Positions 34,246 through 43,957 of a stretch of DNA of 64,000 nt are shown here, piece after piece; position 1 is the first letter of the stretch; the number at the start of each line of letters is the position of its first letter. The notes beneath the pieces were generated by a model. That model worked only from the letters and a program-made list of their open reading frames with translations, ran no database searches and was not told the DNA's origin. A program made the position numbers and the translations under genes. Where the stretch lies: positions 447,133-511,132 of the forward strand of contig CAWAJB010000019.1 of the NCBI GenBank assembly GCA_963782185.1, in the 5' to 3' direction. Origin of the DNA: RYN-230 sp963782185 (GTDB taxonomy: Bacteria > Actinomycetota > Actinomycetes > Streptosporangiales > Streptosporangiaceae).

Positions 34246-36933
34246 ATGGCCGAGACGGATCTGATCCGCACGCCCGATCAGCGGTTGCGGGTCTTTGTGA
34301 GTTCCACGCTGCAGGAACTGGCCGCTGAGCGGCAGGCAGTGCGGGACGCGGTGACCCGTGTGCGGCTGGTGCCGGTGATGTTCGAGCTGGGCGCCCGGCC
34401 GCATCCGCCGCGCCAGGTGTACCGCTCTTACCTGGCGCAGAGCCAGGTGTTCGTGGGCGTGTACTGGCAGAGCTATGGCTGGGTCGCGCCGGGGGAACAG
34501 GTTTCCGGGCTGGAGGATGAGTACCTGCTGTCGGCGGGGCTGCCCAGGCTGATCTATGTGAAGTCGCCGGCGCCGGATCGTGAGTCGCGGCTGGCGGGGA
34601 TGCTGACCCGGATCAGGGATGACGGTGACGTGTCCTACCAGCACTTTTCTGCTGCCGCCGAGCTGCGGCGCCTGGTCGAGAACGACCTGGCGGTGCTGCT
34701 GAGCGAGCGGTTCGAGAGGGCGTCATCGGGGGACGGCGCCGCGGGTGGGGCCTCGCTGGCCGGGGCGGTGCCGGTGCCGGTGACGCCGCTTGTGGGCCGC
34801 GACGGTGACGCTGCGGCGGTGAGCGACCTGGTGCGTGCCGAGGGTGTGCGCCTGGTGACCCTTACCGGCCCGGGCGGGGTCGGGAAAAGCAGGCTGGCGG
34901 TGGAGGTCGCGCGGCGGCTGGGTCCGGGTTTCCAGGACGGGGTGCGGTTCGTTGAGCTCGGCTCGGTCCGGGCGGCCGAGCTGGTGACGGCAGCGATCGC
35001 CGCCGCGCTGGGGCTGAACACCTCGGGTGGCAGGCTGATTACCGACCTGAAGTCGTACCTGCGCGCCCGGCGGCTGGTGCTGGTGCTGGACAACTTCGAG
35101 CAGGTGGTGGGGGCGGCTCCGCTGGTGGCTGAGCTGCTGGGCGCCGCTCCGGGCGTGGTGGCGCTGGTGACCAGCCGGATGGTGTTGCGGCTCAGCGGTG
35201 AGCACGAGTTCCCGGTGCCGCCGCTCGCGGTGCCGCCGATCGGGGCCGGCGGGGACGCCGCGGACGTGCAGCGGTGCGCCTCGGTGCGCCTGTTCGTGCA
35301 GCGGGCGCAAGCCGCGTCCGCGGGTTTTGAGCTGACCAGCGGGAACGCCGGGGCGGTCGCTGAGATCTGCCGGCGGCTGGACGGGCTGCCGCTGGCCATC
35401 GAGCTGGCCGCCACCAGGGTCAGGCTGCTGCCACCGCAGGCCCTGCTGGCCCGGCTTGGCGACAGGATGGGGCTGCTGACGGGCGGGGCGCGCGACCTGC
35501 CCGAGCGGCAGCGGGCACTGCGCAGCACCCTGGACTGGAGCTTCGATCTGCTGTCTGGCGGCGAGCAGTCGCTGTTCGCCCGCCTAGGGGTGTTTGCAGG
35601 AACCTTTGACCTGCCTGCCGCTGAGGCTGTTGGCGCCGCCGCCGGGCCGGCGGTCCCGGGCCAGGCCGGGCAGGTCATGGACACGCTGGGCTCGCTGGTG
35701 GACAGCAGCCTGGTGACGCCGCAGACCCGCGACGGCGAGCCGCGCTTCGGGCTGCTGGAGACCATCCGGGAGTACGCGCTGGAGCGCCTGCGCGACGGCA
35801 CTGACTGGCGGGAGGCGCACGACCGGCACGCGGCCTACTTCCGGGCGCTCGCCGAGCCGGCTCCAGCCGAGTTGCAGGGTTCCGGGCAGCTGGCGTGGCT
35901 GGACCGGCTCGAGACCGAGCACGGCAACCTCGGCGCCGCGATGTCCTGGCTGGCGGAACAGGACCAGCTCGAGCCGGCGATACAGCTGTCCTGGGCGACA
36001 TGGAGGTTCTGGTGGCTGCGCGGCTACGCCGAGGAACTCGCCTCCTACGTGGACATCCTGGCCAAGAGCGAGCACCTGCCGCCGCGGCAGCGTGCCCTGG
36101 CGCTGAGCGGCACCGGCTTCGGCCTTTTCGCGTCCGGGGACCAGGCCACAGCGCGGCCGCTGCTGGAGCAGAGCCTGCCGCTGTACCGGCAGGCCGGGGA
36201 CATGCTGGGCGCAGCCACGACGGCAGCCATGCTGGGTCACCTCCTGGCATTGCAGCACCAGGACGCGCGGGCCAGCGAGCTGCTCGAACAGACGCTCGCC
36301 CCGCTGCAGGAGGCCGGCAACGACCGGCTCACCGGACCCGAGCGTGCACAGCACCTGCTGGACGTGGCGCTCGTGTGCAATTTCCTCGGCCAGATCCGGC
36401 TCAGCCAGGCAGATCACGACCGCGCAGCGCAGCTGTTCACCGAGGCCCTGAACGCGGCCCGCCACGCGCAGGACCGGTTCACCATCCTCGTCTCGCTCTA
36501 CGACCTGGCGCTCAGCAGCCAGGCACAGGGCGATCTGACCGGCGCGGCGGAACGCCTGCAGGAAGGGGTGTCGCAGTCAGCCGAGGCCAGGGACGAACCA
36601 AGCGTCGCCTACTACCTCGAGGCGCTCGCCGCGGTCGCCATCCGGCAGGACAACCCCGAGCGCGCCGTGCATCTGCTCGCCGCCGCAGGCGCGCTCCTGC
36701 AAGCCAAGGGCAGCGGCTGGCTGCACGCACTCGTGCCCCGCGCCGCCCACGACGATAGTCTCCTGGCCGCGCTGCGCTCCCGCATGGGAGATGCGGCATT
36801 CGAGCAGGCCTGGACACGGGGCCAGTCCCTTGGAGGCAGCCGCGCCGTTGAATACGCGCTAGCGGAAGCATCCCCTGAACCCACCCGCCCAGCCGGCTCG
36901 CCGGGAGCCGGCGATACCGGAGCCATCAGCTAG
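34246..36933 (+). CDS. DUF4062 - STAND NTPase (NB-ARC-like) - TPR protein
   Basis: An 895-residue protein from ATG 34246. Residues 13-150 are a DUF4062 domain (RLRVFVSSTLQELAAERQAV, SYLAQSQVFVGVYWQSYGW), a Rossmann-like module related to TIR domains. Residues 185-470 form a signalling NTPase: Walker A TLTGPGGVGKSRLAVEVARR, Walker B RLVLVLDNFEQVV, sensor VALVTSRMVLRLSG, GLPLAIELAATRVRLLPPQA and the winged-helix region RALRSTLDWSFDLL. The C-terminal 400 residues are TPR-like helices (LEQSLPLYRQAGDMLGAATT, LSQADHDRAAQLFTEALNAA). STAND proteins oligomerise on ligand sensing; DUF4062 effector fusions occur in predicted conflict or signalling systems. No DNA-binding domain is present, unlike AfsR. 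The role in defence is inference. Confidence 0.9.
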   Translation: MAETDLIRTPDQRLRVFVSSTLQELAAERQAVRDAVTRVRLVPVMFELGARPHPPRQVYRSYLAQSQVFVGVYWQSYGWVAPGEQVSGLEDEYLLSAGLPRLIYVKSPAPDRESRLAGMLTRIRDDGDVSYQHFSAAAELRRLVENDLAVLLSERFERASSGDGAAGGASLAGAVPVPVTPLVGRDGDAAAVSDLVRAEGVRLVTLTGPGGVGKSRLAVEVARRLGPGFQDGVRFVELGSVRAAELVTAAIAAALGLNTSGGRLITDLKSYLRARRLVLVLDNFEQVVGAAPLVAELLGAAPGVVALVTSRMVLRLSGEHEFPVPPLAVPPIGAGGDAADVQRCASVRLFVQRAQAASAGFELTSGNAGAVAEICRRLDGLPLAIELAATRVRLLPPQALLARLGDRMGLLTGGARDLPERQRALRSTLDWSFDLLSGGEQSLFARLGVFAGTFDLPAAEAVGAAAGPAVPGQAGQVMDTLGSLVDSSLVTPQTRDGEPRFGLLETIREYALERLRDGTDWREAHDRHAAYFRALAEPAPAELQGSGQLAWLDRLETEHGNLGAAMSWLAEQDQLEPAIQLSWATWRFWWLRGYAEELASYVDILAKSEHLPPRQRALALSGTGFGLFASGDQATARPLLEQSLPLYRQAGDMLGAATTAAMLGHLLALQHQDARASELLEQTLAPLQEAGNDRLTGPERAQHLLDVALVCNFLGQIRLSQADHDRAAQLFTEALNAARHAQDRFTILVSLYDLALSSQAQGDLTGAAERLQEGVSQSAEARDEPSVAYYLEALAAVAIRQDNPERAVHLLAAAGALLQAKGSGWLHALVPRAAHDDSLLAALRSRMGDAAFEQAWTRGQSLGGSRAVEYALAEASPEPTRPAGSPGAGDTGAIS

Positions 36934-36961
36934 GCGCCCAAACCCGCCCGCCAAGCGCGTC

Positions 36962-37321
36962 CCCGGGACTGCCAGGCAGGATCGCCACCAGAAGGCCGAA
37001 CTGCTGGTCTCCGAGACCGTCACGAACGCGGTCCGAGCCTCTGCGGAATACGTCCGCCATCGGCAAGACCCCGGGCAGGCACTCGGCGTCCCCACGGTCA
37101 GGCTCTGGCTCACGTCTAACGGCCACCACGTTCTGATCCAGGTGTGGGACCCCGATGACCGCGCCTCTGCACCGGAGACGGTCGGATTGGACGCGGAGAG
37201 CGGACGCGGACTTCTCCTCGTCGATACCCTCAGCACCCAGTGGGGGTGCTTCGCCCCACACGACAAGGACGGCAAGATCGTCTGGGCCATGTGCGTAGCA
37301 GACACCCAAAATCCATACTGA
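36962..37321 (+). pseudogene. RsbW-like ATP-binding anti-sigma domain, N-terminus missing
   Basis: The plus frame ending at TGA 37321 reads KAELLVSETVTNAVRASAEY (N-box), TVRLWLTSNGHHVLIQVWDP (G1 box Asp) and DAESGRGLLLVDTLSTQWGC (G2 box), then KIVWAMCVA. This is the actinobacterial HATPase_c_2 serine kinase/anti-sigma family. The first 30-40 residues and a start codon with a ribosome site are not found; the frame runs back into the DUF4062 gene. Either it is truncated or it starts at an unusual codon by coupling. It lies 28 bases after the DUF4062 stop. Confidence 0.65.
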
Positions 37322-37733
37322 CGGCGAACGCACCACACTGAACTCGACCGAATCTGCCGAAATGAGCGCGTGGCACGCGCGCATGATGATGCCAGGCAGC
37401 GAATACAGATGCAGAATTTCATGATCGTAAGCTGAATCTGACGCCAGGCTCCGAGGCGCCGACGGCTGAGCCGGAAGTTGTTGACGCGGCCAGATCGATG
37501 ACTATGCGTGGCAGGAAGAGCGAGCCGAGGTGATCGTTTTGTGCGCTGCGTATCAGGGCGACTTGCCCGGGTTGGTAGGCAGACGTTCGTGGGCACCGCG
37601 CACGTCATCATGGGCTCGCCCGGCCGATATGGCCGTCGTTTTGCGGGGAGCCCGTAACTGCCCGGGGGCCTCATCAGCTGACGATGCAGACGGTTGTCGT
37701 CGACCGCTCGTTGGACACGAACGGCATGGCAGC

Positions 37734-38591
37734 CGAGCCAACGGTCAGATCCGCACGGCCGACGCCGAGCAGAATCCTGACCTGTACTGGGCGCTGCGAG
37801 GCGGGGGCGGGAACTTCGGCGTGGCAGCGTCGTTCGAGTACGACGCCCATCCCGTGTCGATGATCTACGGCGGACTGATCGCCTTCGCCCTGCCCGACGC
37901 GCCCAAGGTGTGGGAGTTCCTCGGTGACTTCGCCGCGGAGAGCCCTGACGAGCTGGTGCTGATGATGGCGCTCGTGCACGCTCCCGACGGGTCGGGACAC
38001 AAGATCGCCGCTGTCGCCATGTGCCATTGCGGCGACCTGGCGAAGGGGGAGGAGGCGGCGGCCGCCATCCGGGGGGCCGCGACCCCGCTGATGGACATGC
38101 TCGGGCCGCTCCCGTACCCCGTACAGAACACTTTGCTCGACCCGGGGTTCCCCGAGGGTGCCCGCAACTACTGGAAGTCCGCCTACCTCAAGGAGATCAC
38201 GGCCGACACCGTGTCCGTCATGGTGGAGCGGTTCGCCCAGACCCCGTCGATCATGACGGCAATGGTCATCGAGCACTTCCACGGCGCTGTCACCCGCGTC
38301 CCCCCGACGGCCACCGCGTTCCCGCACCGGGAACCGGGCTACAACCTCGTCATCCCCGGCGTGTGGCCCGACGCCAGAGACGACGACGCCAACATCGCCT
38401 GGGTCAAAGACACCTTCGGCGCCCTCGCTCCGTACACGGCCGACTCGGTCTACGTGAACTACCTGGCCGACGACGACACCGCGCGGGTGCAGGCCGCGTA
38501 CGGGCCCTGCTGGGATCGGCTGCGACAGGTCAAGCGCACGTACGACCCCGAGAACGTCTTCCACCTCAACCAAAACGTCACGCCGGCATAG
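37734..38591 (+). pseudogene. FAD-linked oxidase (BBE domain), 5' third missing
   Basis: The frame contains the second half of a berberine-bridge-enzyme-like oxidase: AEQNPDLYWALRGGGGNFGV (FAD-binding), EFLGDFAAESPDELVLMMAL and the C-terminal BBE motif YVNYLADDD... RLRQVKRTYDPENVFHLNQN. The N-terminal FAD domain with the PP-loop and the His/Cys flavin attachment is absent upstream of about residue NGQIRTA. About 170 residues are therefore lost. The open frame does extend to 37530, but that part has no homology. The protein would not bind FAD properly. Confidence 0.8.
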
Positions 38592-39155
38592 CCGCACGTC
38601 CATTTCGACGGTCGCCTGCGCCGACGTCACGGCAGGATCCGTGAACCGCCCGGGTTCTCTCAACACCTCCTGACCGCAGGGCGAGGATGGAGAAATTCGC
38701 CGGAGATGTGGCCTGCGAGGCCGACCGCGCGCCGGTGCAGCGAGGCAAAGAAGGCGAGCGGTGGAAAGGCGTGCCAGTTCCGCAAGACGCTGACGGCCGA
38801 GCCGGGTACCGCATGGCGGCCAGAACGACGGGGAGGCGCGCGGTTATCACGAGCTCAGGACACCTTTGACTGCGTAGCGATCCCCGCCACAGTTGGTAGG
38901 CGGACGGTCAGCGGAACTGCCTTTTTATACATCGCCGCCAAGGTCGAGAACTCACTGTTCTGCCGCCGACGGCTTGCGCCGTCATTCCCTGCGCGCGGCG
39001 TTGAGACGCGAGATGACCTCAACGATCGCACCCTCCCGATCGCCTCCGCTCACTGCACCGCCACCTTGACGGGCACTAGACCGAAGTTCCCCCCAAGTCG
39101 ATTGGTCGATGCGTTTGACCAGGTGGTAGAGCCCTTGATCACGGAAATTACATGT
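38592..39155. other. Intergenic region without a supported gene
   Basis: The 564 bases between the FAD-oxidase remnant and the DUF1905 remnant. Frames are short and without recognisable homology. Base composition is somewhat more AT-rich than average near 39080-39160. Confidence 0.5.
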
Positions 39156-39455
39156 CTACGTAGTCATGAGCTGAGGCTGTTTCACCTGGTCAGCGCCTAT
39201 ATCGGTCCGCTGCCGGGGGGAACTACGGGCTAGATAGCGCCCGTCCTTGGGGAACACCGCAGTGCTGAACTCGGTGTCGCCGATCGTGACGTGGACCGGC
39301 ACCTGGCCCCAGTAGATCCAGGCCGCGGGCTGCCTCCTTGAGATCCTGGCTTTCCTCCGGTGTCATGGCCACGAAAAGGTACGGCGCCGGTCCGCGCCAC
39401 TCGATCACCTCGCCGGTGAAGGTCCACTCCAAACGCCCGGAGATGTGCCCATGCG
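39156..39455 (-). pseudogene. DUF1905-domain protein, frameshifted and lacking a clear start
   Basis: The minus strand reads SGRLEWTFTGEVIEWRGPAP, YLFVAMTPEESQDLKEAARGL and then, after a one-base shift near 39318, IYWGQVPVHVTIGDTEFSTA and VFPKDGRYLA to a TAG at 39156. Together they form a nearly complete DUF1905 domain (about 95 residues; a small beta-barrel of unknown function). No in-frame ATG or GTG with a ribosome site precedes it. The two frames overlap in CTGGATC, so one extra base explains the break. Confidence 0.7.
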
Positions 39456-39601
39456 TCGGGGACGCGGCTCCATACCGGAAGTGTGCCAGTCTCACGGCAG
39501 GACACGCATTGTCATAGCCGCGGACAGGGGGCCACGGGTATGGCGCGAGACTTTGCCGCAGCCCGAGCTGATCGTGCTGATCGTGCTGATCGTCAGCGGG
39601 C

Positions 39602-40624
39602 TTATCGCCAGCCGAGCGCAGGTGCCACGTGGGTGAGGATGCTGTCGATGACGTGCGCGTTGTAGTCAACGCCGAGCTGGTTGGGCACGGTGAGCAGCAG
39701 CGTGTCGGCGGCTGCGATCGCCTCGTCCTCCTTGAGCTGCTGGATCAGCACATCCGGCTCGGCAGCGTACGTGCGGCCGAAGATCGCCTGGGTCTTCGCG
39801 TCGATGAACCCGATCTGGTCGCTGCCGGGGTTCCGGCGGCCAAAGTAGGCCAGGTCCCGGTCATCGACGAGAGCGAAGATGCTCCTGCTGACCGACACTC
39901 GCGGCTCCCACTCGTGGCTCGCCTTGTGCCATGCGTCGCGGAATGCCTGGATCTGCTCAGCCTGCTGCCGGTAAAAGGGCTTATCCGACTCGTTAGTGAT
40001 CAGCGTGGAACTCTGCAGATTCATGCCCAGCCCGGCTGCCCACGCGGCGGTCTGCTGGGAGGCGGCACCCCACCAGATGCGCTCCCGCAGCCCGGGTGAG
40101 TGCGGCTCAAGGCGCAGCAGGCCGGGCGGGTTCGGAAACATCGGGCTGGGACTGGGCTGCGCGAAACCCTCGCCGCCCAGGACCTCGAGCAGCTCCTGGG
40201 CGTGCCCGCGGGCCAGGTCGGCGTCCGTCTGACCCTCGGGCGGCTGGTAGCCGAAGTATCGCCAGCCGTCGATCACCTGCTCCGGCGAGCCGCGGCTGAT
40301 CCCCAGCTGGAGGCGGCCGCCGGCGATAAGGTCAGCCGCGCCGGCGTCCTCTGCCATGTACAGCGGGTTCTCATAGCGCATGTCGATGACTGCCGTGCCG
40401 ATCTCGATCCGGCTGGTCCGCGCGCCAACCGCCGCCAGCAGCGGGAACGGAGACCCCAGCTGCCTCGCGAAGTGGTGCACCCGGAAGTACGCGCCGTCCG
40501 CGCCCAGCTCTTCGGCGGCCACGGCCAGGTCGATCGACTGCAGCAACGCGTCCGACGCCGACCGCGTATGCGAACCCGGTGACGACGACCAGTGCCCGAA
40601 CGACAGGAAGCCAACCTTCTTCAC
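39602..40624 (-). CDS. LLM-class flavin-dependent oxidoreductase
   Basis: A 340-residue luciferase-like monooxygenase from ATG 40624 (MKKVGFLSFGHWSSSPGSHT). The TIM barrel shows AEELGADGAYFRVHHFARQL (the common E/H flavin region), RIEIGTAVIDMRYENPLYMA, AGGRLQLGISRGSPEQVIDG and LLLTVPNQLGVDYNAHVIDS. The family uses FMNH2 or F420H2; the group (MsnO8-like) is not resolved. The gene is full length and intact, unlike its neighbours on both sides. The substrate is unknown. Confidence 0.92.
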   Translation of the reverse strand: MKKVGFLSFGHWSSSPGSHTRSASDALLQSIDLAVAAEELGADGAYFRVHHFARQLGSPFPLLAAVGARTSRIEIGTAVIDMRYENPLYMAEDAGAADLIAGGRLQLGISRGSPEQVIDGWRYFGYQPPEGQTDADLARGHAQELLEVLGGEGFAQPSPSPMFPNPPGLLRLEPHSPGLRERIWWGAASQQTAAWAAGLGMNLQSSTLITNESDKPFYRQQAEQIQAFRDAWHKASHEWEPRVSVSRSIFALVDDRDLAYFGRRNPGSDQIGFIDAKTQAIFGRTYAAEPDVLIQQLKEDEAIAAADTLLLTVPNQLGVDYNAHVIDSILTHVAPALGWR

Positions 40625-41892
40625 CAGCGCGTCAACGCGAGCCGCCCGGGCGGCATTCCTCGCCGGCGAAGCACCCGCGGTGTCCTGCGTTCTGATTGCC
40701 GGTCTGCCCGGCCCGGAGCATGGACCTCCTCAGCGCTCTGCCCGGCTAGCCAGAACCCGGACCGCCACCCGAACTACATCCTCGCCGCTTACATAGCCCT
40801 CCGATACGGACCGCACGCGCATCCCGTTGAGGCCCCCAGCCGCAGAGGACATCCAGCTCGCCGAAAAGCGGACGTTGCGCGCCTGCATACCTATCCGCCG
40901 ACCTGCATGTCGCTAACGGTGCGGCGATCGTCAGCCTGGTCGTGCCGTCCATCGAGGGCCGCGCTAAACGCCGAATATTTGCCGAGCCAATGCTCGGCAT
41001 CTAGTGTTCGGATGCGCGCAGATCACCTGATAGGTGCATCTCCGATCAAGTCCATGGGTCTAGCTCAATAGCAGCCGCCGGACAGTCAGCGCCGCGGCGC
41101 TGGGCGTTCTGGCCGCCCCAGTGGACGAGCATGTCCGGATCGGCCACCGGCACGGGGTAGACGCCGGACTGAGGGTTCCCTGCCAGGCTGCTGGACAATC
41201 GCGGGTGCGAACTGCCGCCCGAGAAACTCGGCCCTTCGAGTCTCGGGGTTCGCCCGCCCCAAGGTCTCAGGATCCGTACCGAGTGCGATCAGCTCGAAGC
41301 TCGATGGCGCAGGGTCCCTTCCCTTCCCTGCCCTGGAGCAGCTCTTCGGGGTGAACGAATGGTGGAATGACCTGCATGGATAGGTTTCCGGCATCTGACG
41401 CGTCAAGCTGGGTCGATCCTGGCAATGAATCCTGGCGGCCCCGACCGTCTAACCCGGGCCACTCCACTCCCTGCTGGACCGGTCCGCCAACGCTAGGGGG
41501 AGGGTGTGGGACGGGACGGCCGACGGTCCCGTGCTCCCCCCGTCGGCCCGGCGGTGAGGCTCACGGCGTCGCGGTCCGGCATCGGTGGTCGGCCACCGTG
41601 GCCGGTCGGTCCGGCGCCGAGTTGCGCGCGTGCCTGTGAGAGGGTGCACAAGAGAGGCGCATGAAACGGCCGTTGGCGCCCAGGTGGCACCTGTCGGCGC
41701 CCGGACACCTTTGCGGCCCTTCCTGCGCAGGATTCGCGGGGAAAAGGCGGGGGCAAAATGCGTGGTGGCGGGAGCCGCCGAGTGCTCGATACCACGGTCC
41801 GTGCCGTTCGACACCGCGATGGTCAGCGCCGTCAAGACCGTCCGGGCGAAGGCCCGGCCGAAGAGGTGCCCCCGGTCAGGGCGGCGAAGCGA
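40625..41892. other. Long region without a supported gene
   Basis: In 1,268 bases no frame gives a recognisable protein. One plus-strand stretch (about 40885-41002) reads LHVANGAAIVSLVVPSIEG and ends FAEPMLGI, and it looks like the tail of a real but unidentified protein. The rest is low-complexity GC-rich sequence. It is probably decayed DNA. Confidence 0.45.
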
Positions 41893-42528
41893 TCAGGCCC
41901 CGCCGGTCAATGACCGAGCCTCGGCGGGGCCGACGACGAGACCGTGAAGGTCGCCGCCCACCTCGAGCCGACCCGACTGCTCGAGGCCGCCGGCCTTCAC
42001 CGGCTCGAAGCCGGCCGTCCGGATCAACCGCTCGACTTCCTGGCCGGCACGGTCGTCCTCGTTCGCGTAGAAGAGGACCGCCCGCTCTGGTGACCGGTTG
42101 CTGGAGGACTCGAGGAGATCGGCCGGCAGGGTTCCGAACGCCATGGCCAAGCGCGCCCCCGCCGGCAACCACCCGGCCACGACCTCGCCAGAGGATTGCC
42201 CTTCCGGCAGGAGACGCCAGACGTTACCTTGTGCGTCGGTGCTGAGCGGGTTGCTCGGAACGACCACGAGCTTGCCGGCGAGCGGGCCGACGATGTCGTC
42301 TATGACGGCCTTCAGCACGGTAAACCGCAGCGCGAGGACGACGGCATCGGCGCCTTGCAACGCGTCGCGGTTGCCGGCGGCGGCGACCGCAGCCCGGCCG
42401 ATCTCGGCAGCCAGCGTCCGTGCCGACTCGTTGTCGGCGCTCGACAGCCGCAGGGTCTCGCCGCCCGAGGCAAGCTCTCGGGCGATGACCGACCCGATCA
42501 CTCCGGTGCCGATGACCGCGGTGGTCAT
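41893..42528 (-). CDS. NAD(P)-binding reductase (F420-dependent NADP reductase-like)
   Basis: A 211-residue Rossmann protein from ATG 42528. The dinucleotide motif is TTAVIGTGVIGSVIARELAS; next come ADAVVLALRFTVLKAVIDDI, KLVVVPSNPLSTDAQGNVWR and RLAMAFGTLPADLLESSSNR. The overall plan matches the NADP oxidoreductase coenzyme-F420-dependent family (PF03807), which moves hydride between NADPH and F420 or reduces small metabolites. The F420 use is uncertain. The ribosome site GAGGAGGTTCC precedes the start. Confidence 0.88.
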   Translation of the reverse strand: MTTAVIGTGVIGSVIARELASGGETLRLSSADNESARTLAAEIGRAAVAAAGNRDALQGADAVVLALRFTVLKAVIDDIVGPLAGKLVVVPSNPLSTDAQGNVWRLLPEGQSSGEVVAGWLPAGARLAMAFGTLPADLLESSSNRSPERAVLFYANEDDRAGQEVERLIRTAGFEPVKAGGLEQSGRLEVGGDLHGLVVGPAEARSLTGGA

Positions 42529-42559
42529 GACCGGAACCTCCTCAGCGTCACGGTGCTAA

Positions 42560-43177
42560 CTACGGCGGCCGGAGCATCGGCCCGAGCGGTCTCGCAGCGG
42601 CTCGCTGAGCGGGGGAACGGCGGGGAAGTGCGGCCGTGCCGGAAATGGCTGGCAGGGATCTCAGCGTCCGGGGCACCGGCCACCGCCGGTGCGAAGGATC
42701 TCGCCGGTGACCTAGGCATTCACCCGGGCTCCCCGCCAGACGTACGCAACGGCCAGTATGACCAGTCCCCTTCTGGGTCGGTGGTTTGTCCACTTCGATC
42801 AGATGACCGTCGGGATCGCGGATGTAGCAACGCTTCTCGTACTGGTGCTGTTTCGGCGGCGTCAGGAAATTGGCACCGCGGGCGCTCCATTCGGCGTACA
42901 CGGCCTCGATGTCTTTGACCCGGATGTTGAGGAAGCTGCTGACCCGGTCGGGATCGCGGGGCGTCTCCAGGGTGACCGTCGGCTTGTCGTCGGTCGGGCC
43001 TCCGCCGGCATTGATGACGATCCAGCTGTTGGCTAGCGCAACATTGACCGGGTCTCCGGGACGTTCCACCCGGCCGCCGAGTACTTCGGTGTAGAAGCGC
43101 CGAGAGCGCTCGACATCGTCCGAGACGATGAAGTGGGTCAGCAAAATTCCCTCTGGGAGCGGTGGGAAGTTGGCCAT
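42560..43177 (-). CDS. VOC-family protein, copy A, with run-on C-terminus
   Basis: A 205-residue frame from ATG 43177 (GGAGG upstream). The first 125 residues are a glyoxalase-fold domain: HFIVSDDVERSRRFYTEVLG, NSWIVINAGGGPTDDKPTVT, SSFLNIRVKDIEAVYAEWSA and YEKRCYIRDPDGHLIEV. A nearly identical domain is encoded at 54540. The last 75 residues (from about TGHTGRCVRLAG) have no VOC homology; in another frame this DNA resembles the end of a short-chain dehydrogenase (VNA, VTGEILRTGGG), so the natural stop was lost in a rearrangement. Confidence 0.85.
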   Translation of the reverse strand: MANFPPLPEGILLTHFIVSDDVERSRRFYTEVLGGRVERPGDPVNVALANSWIVINAGGGPTDDKPTVTLETPRDPDRVSSFLNIRVKDIEAVYAEWSARGANFLTPPKQHQYEKRCYIRDPDGHLIEVDKPPTQKGTGHTGRCVRLAGSPGECLGHRRDPSHRRWPVPRTLRSLPAISGTAALPRRSPAQRAAARPLGPMLRPP

Positions 43178-43439
43178 CTGGCGCCTCCAATGGTTGGGTC
43201 TCACACCCCGCTTACGACGGGCCTGCAGTGCGCAGGAGTTGTCCCGCCGCTGCATGCCAGGGAGTCTAATGCTGTCTGAACCTCGGTCCACGTGCGTGAA
43301 TGGGGGTTCATCAGGGCGTGTCGTGCCGGCGCGCAATGTGCCCTCTGATCTGGGGACGATAGGAGTTGCTGAAGCTACCGTCGCCGGGCTGGAGAGGACA
43401 CCGCGCAAGTGCGGTTGTTACCCGAGCTGGCGAAGATTC

Positions 43440-43948
43440 ATGCCCCCGGCGTCGTGCACGGCCTCGACGTAGCCGCCGGGATCACCCAAGAAAAACGAGA
43501 CGACCCGCAAGCCGGCCTCGAGGGCCTGATCAAGGTGATGGTGATGATCTGAGGTGAGAACGAAGTTGCCGCCGAACGGCCGCGCGGTCAGCGCCGCCGT
43601 CTCCCGGACGACAGCCCCGATGTCAGCAGACTTCGAGTAGTCGCCGGCGTCCCAGGCCTCGCGCAGCCCCGGCGTGCTCAGATCCCAGTCCGGCCGATCT
43701 CGGCCGTGGCCGCGCAGGTCGCGCAGATCCTTTTGGACAATCCGGCCGGGGTCGGACAGGAAAGGCCACTGGGCGCCGACCGAGGCGCGGAACTCCTGCA
43801 GCGTGTGATGGTCGTCGGTGGCGATCGTGGCGACCTGGGTATAAGCCACCGCGATCTCCGGGTAGTGCCCAGCCAGCTCCAGGTGCTGCCGGTGCTCTTT
43901 CGGGCAGTAGTTGCCGCGCGCGAGCGTCAGGATCAACGGGTCCCGCCC
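43440..43948 (-). pseudogene. Decayed partial duplicate of the 51-kb redoxin/nitronate monooxygenase locus
   Basis: This block repeats 51069-51927 almost base for base in the same orientation, but without about 205 bases (51266-51470) and about 130 bases (51570-51700). The result is an open 172-residue chimera: redoxin part LTLARGNYCPKEHRQHLELA, then DWDLSTPGLREAWDAGDYSK, and nitronate monooxygenase part ADIGAVVRETAALTARPFGG, HHHHLDQALEAGLRVVSFFL. Neither catalytic domain is complete. In one place it keeps the correct frame (STPGLREAWDAG) where the 51-kb copy has an extra base. Confidence 0.85.
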
Positions 43949-43957
43949 GCCGGGTGG

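Noticed and set aside
36859..37674. A 271-codon minus-strand gene after the DUF4062 gene
   Set aside because: The plus strand carries conserved N-, G1- and G2-box motifs of an RsbW-like protein, so the minus frame is the shadow.
41086..41890. Several 100-codon frames on both strands
   Set aside because: None has a recognisable motif or ribosome site, and overlapping frames have equal quality, as expected for non-coding high-GC DNA.
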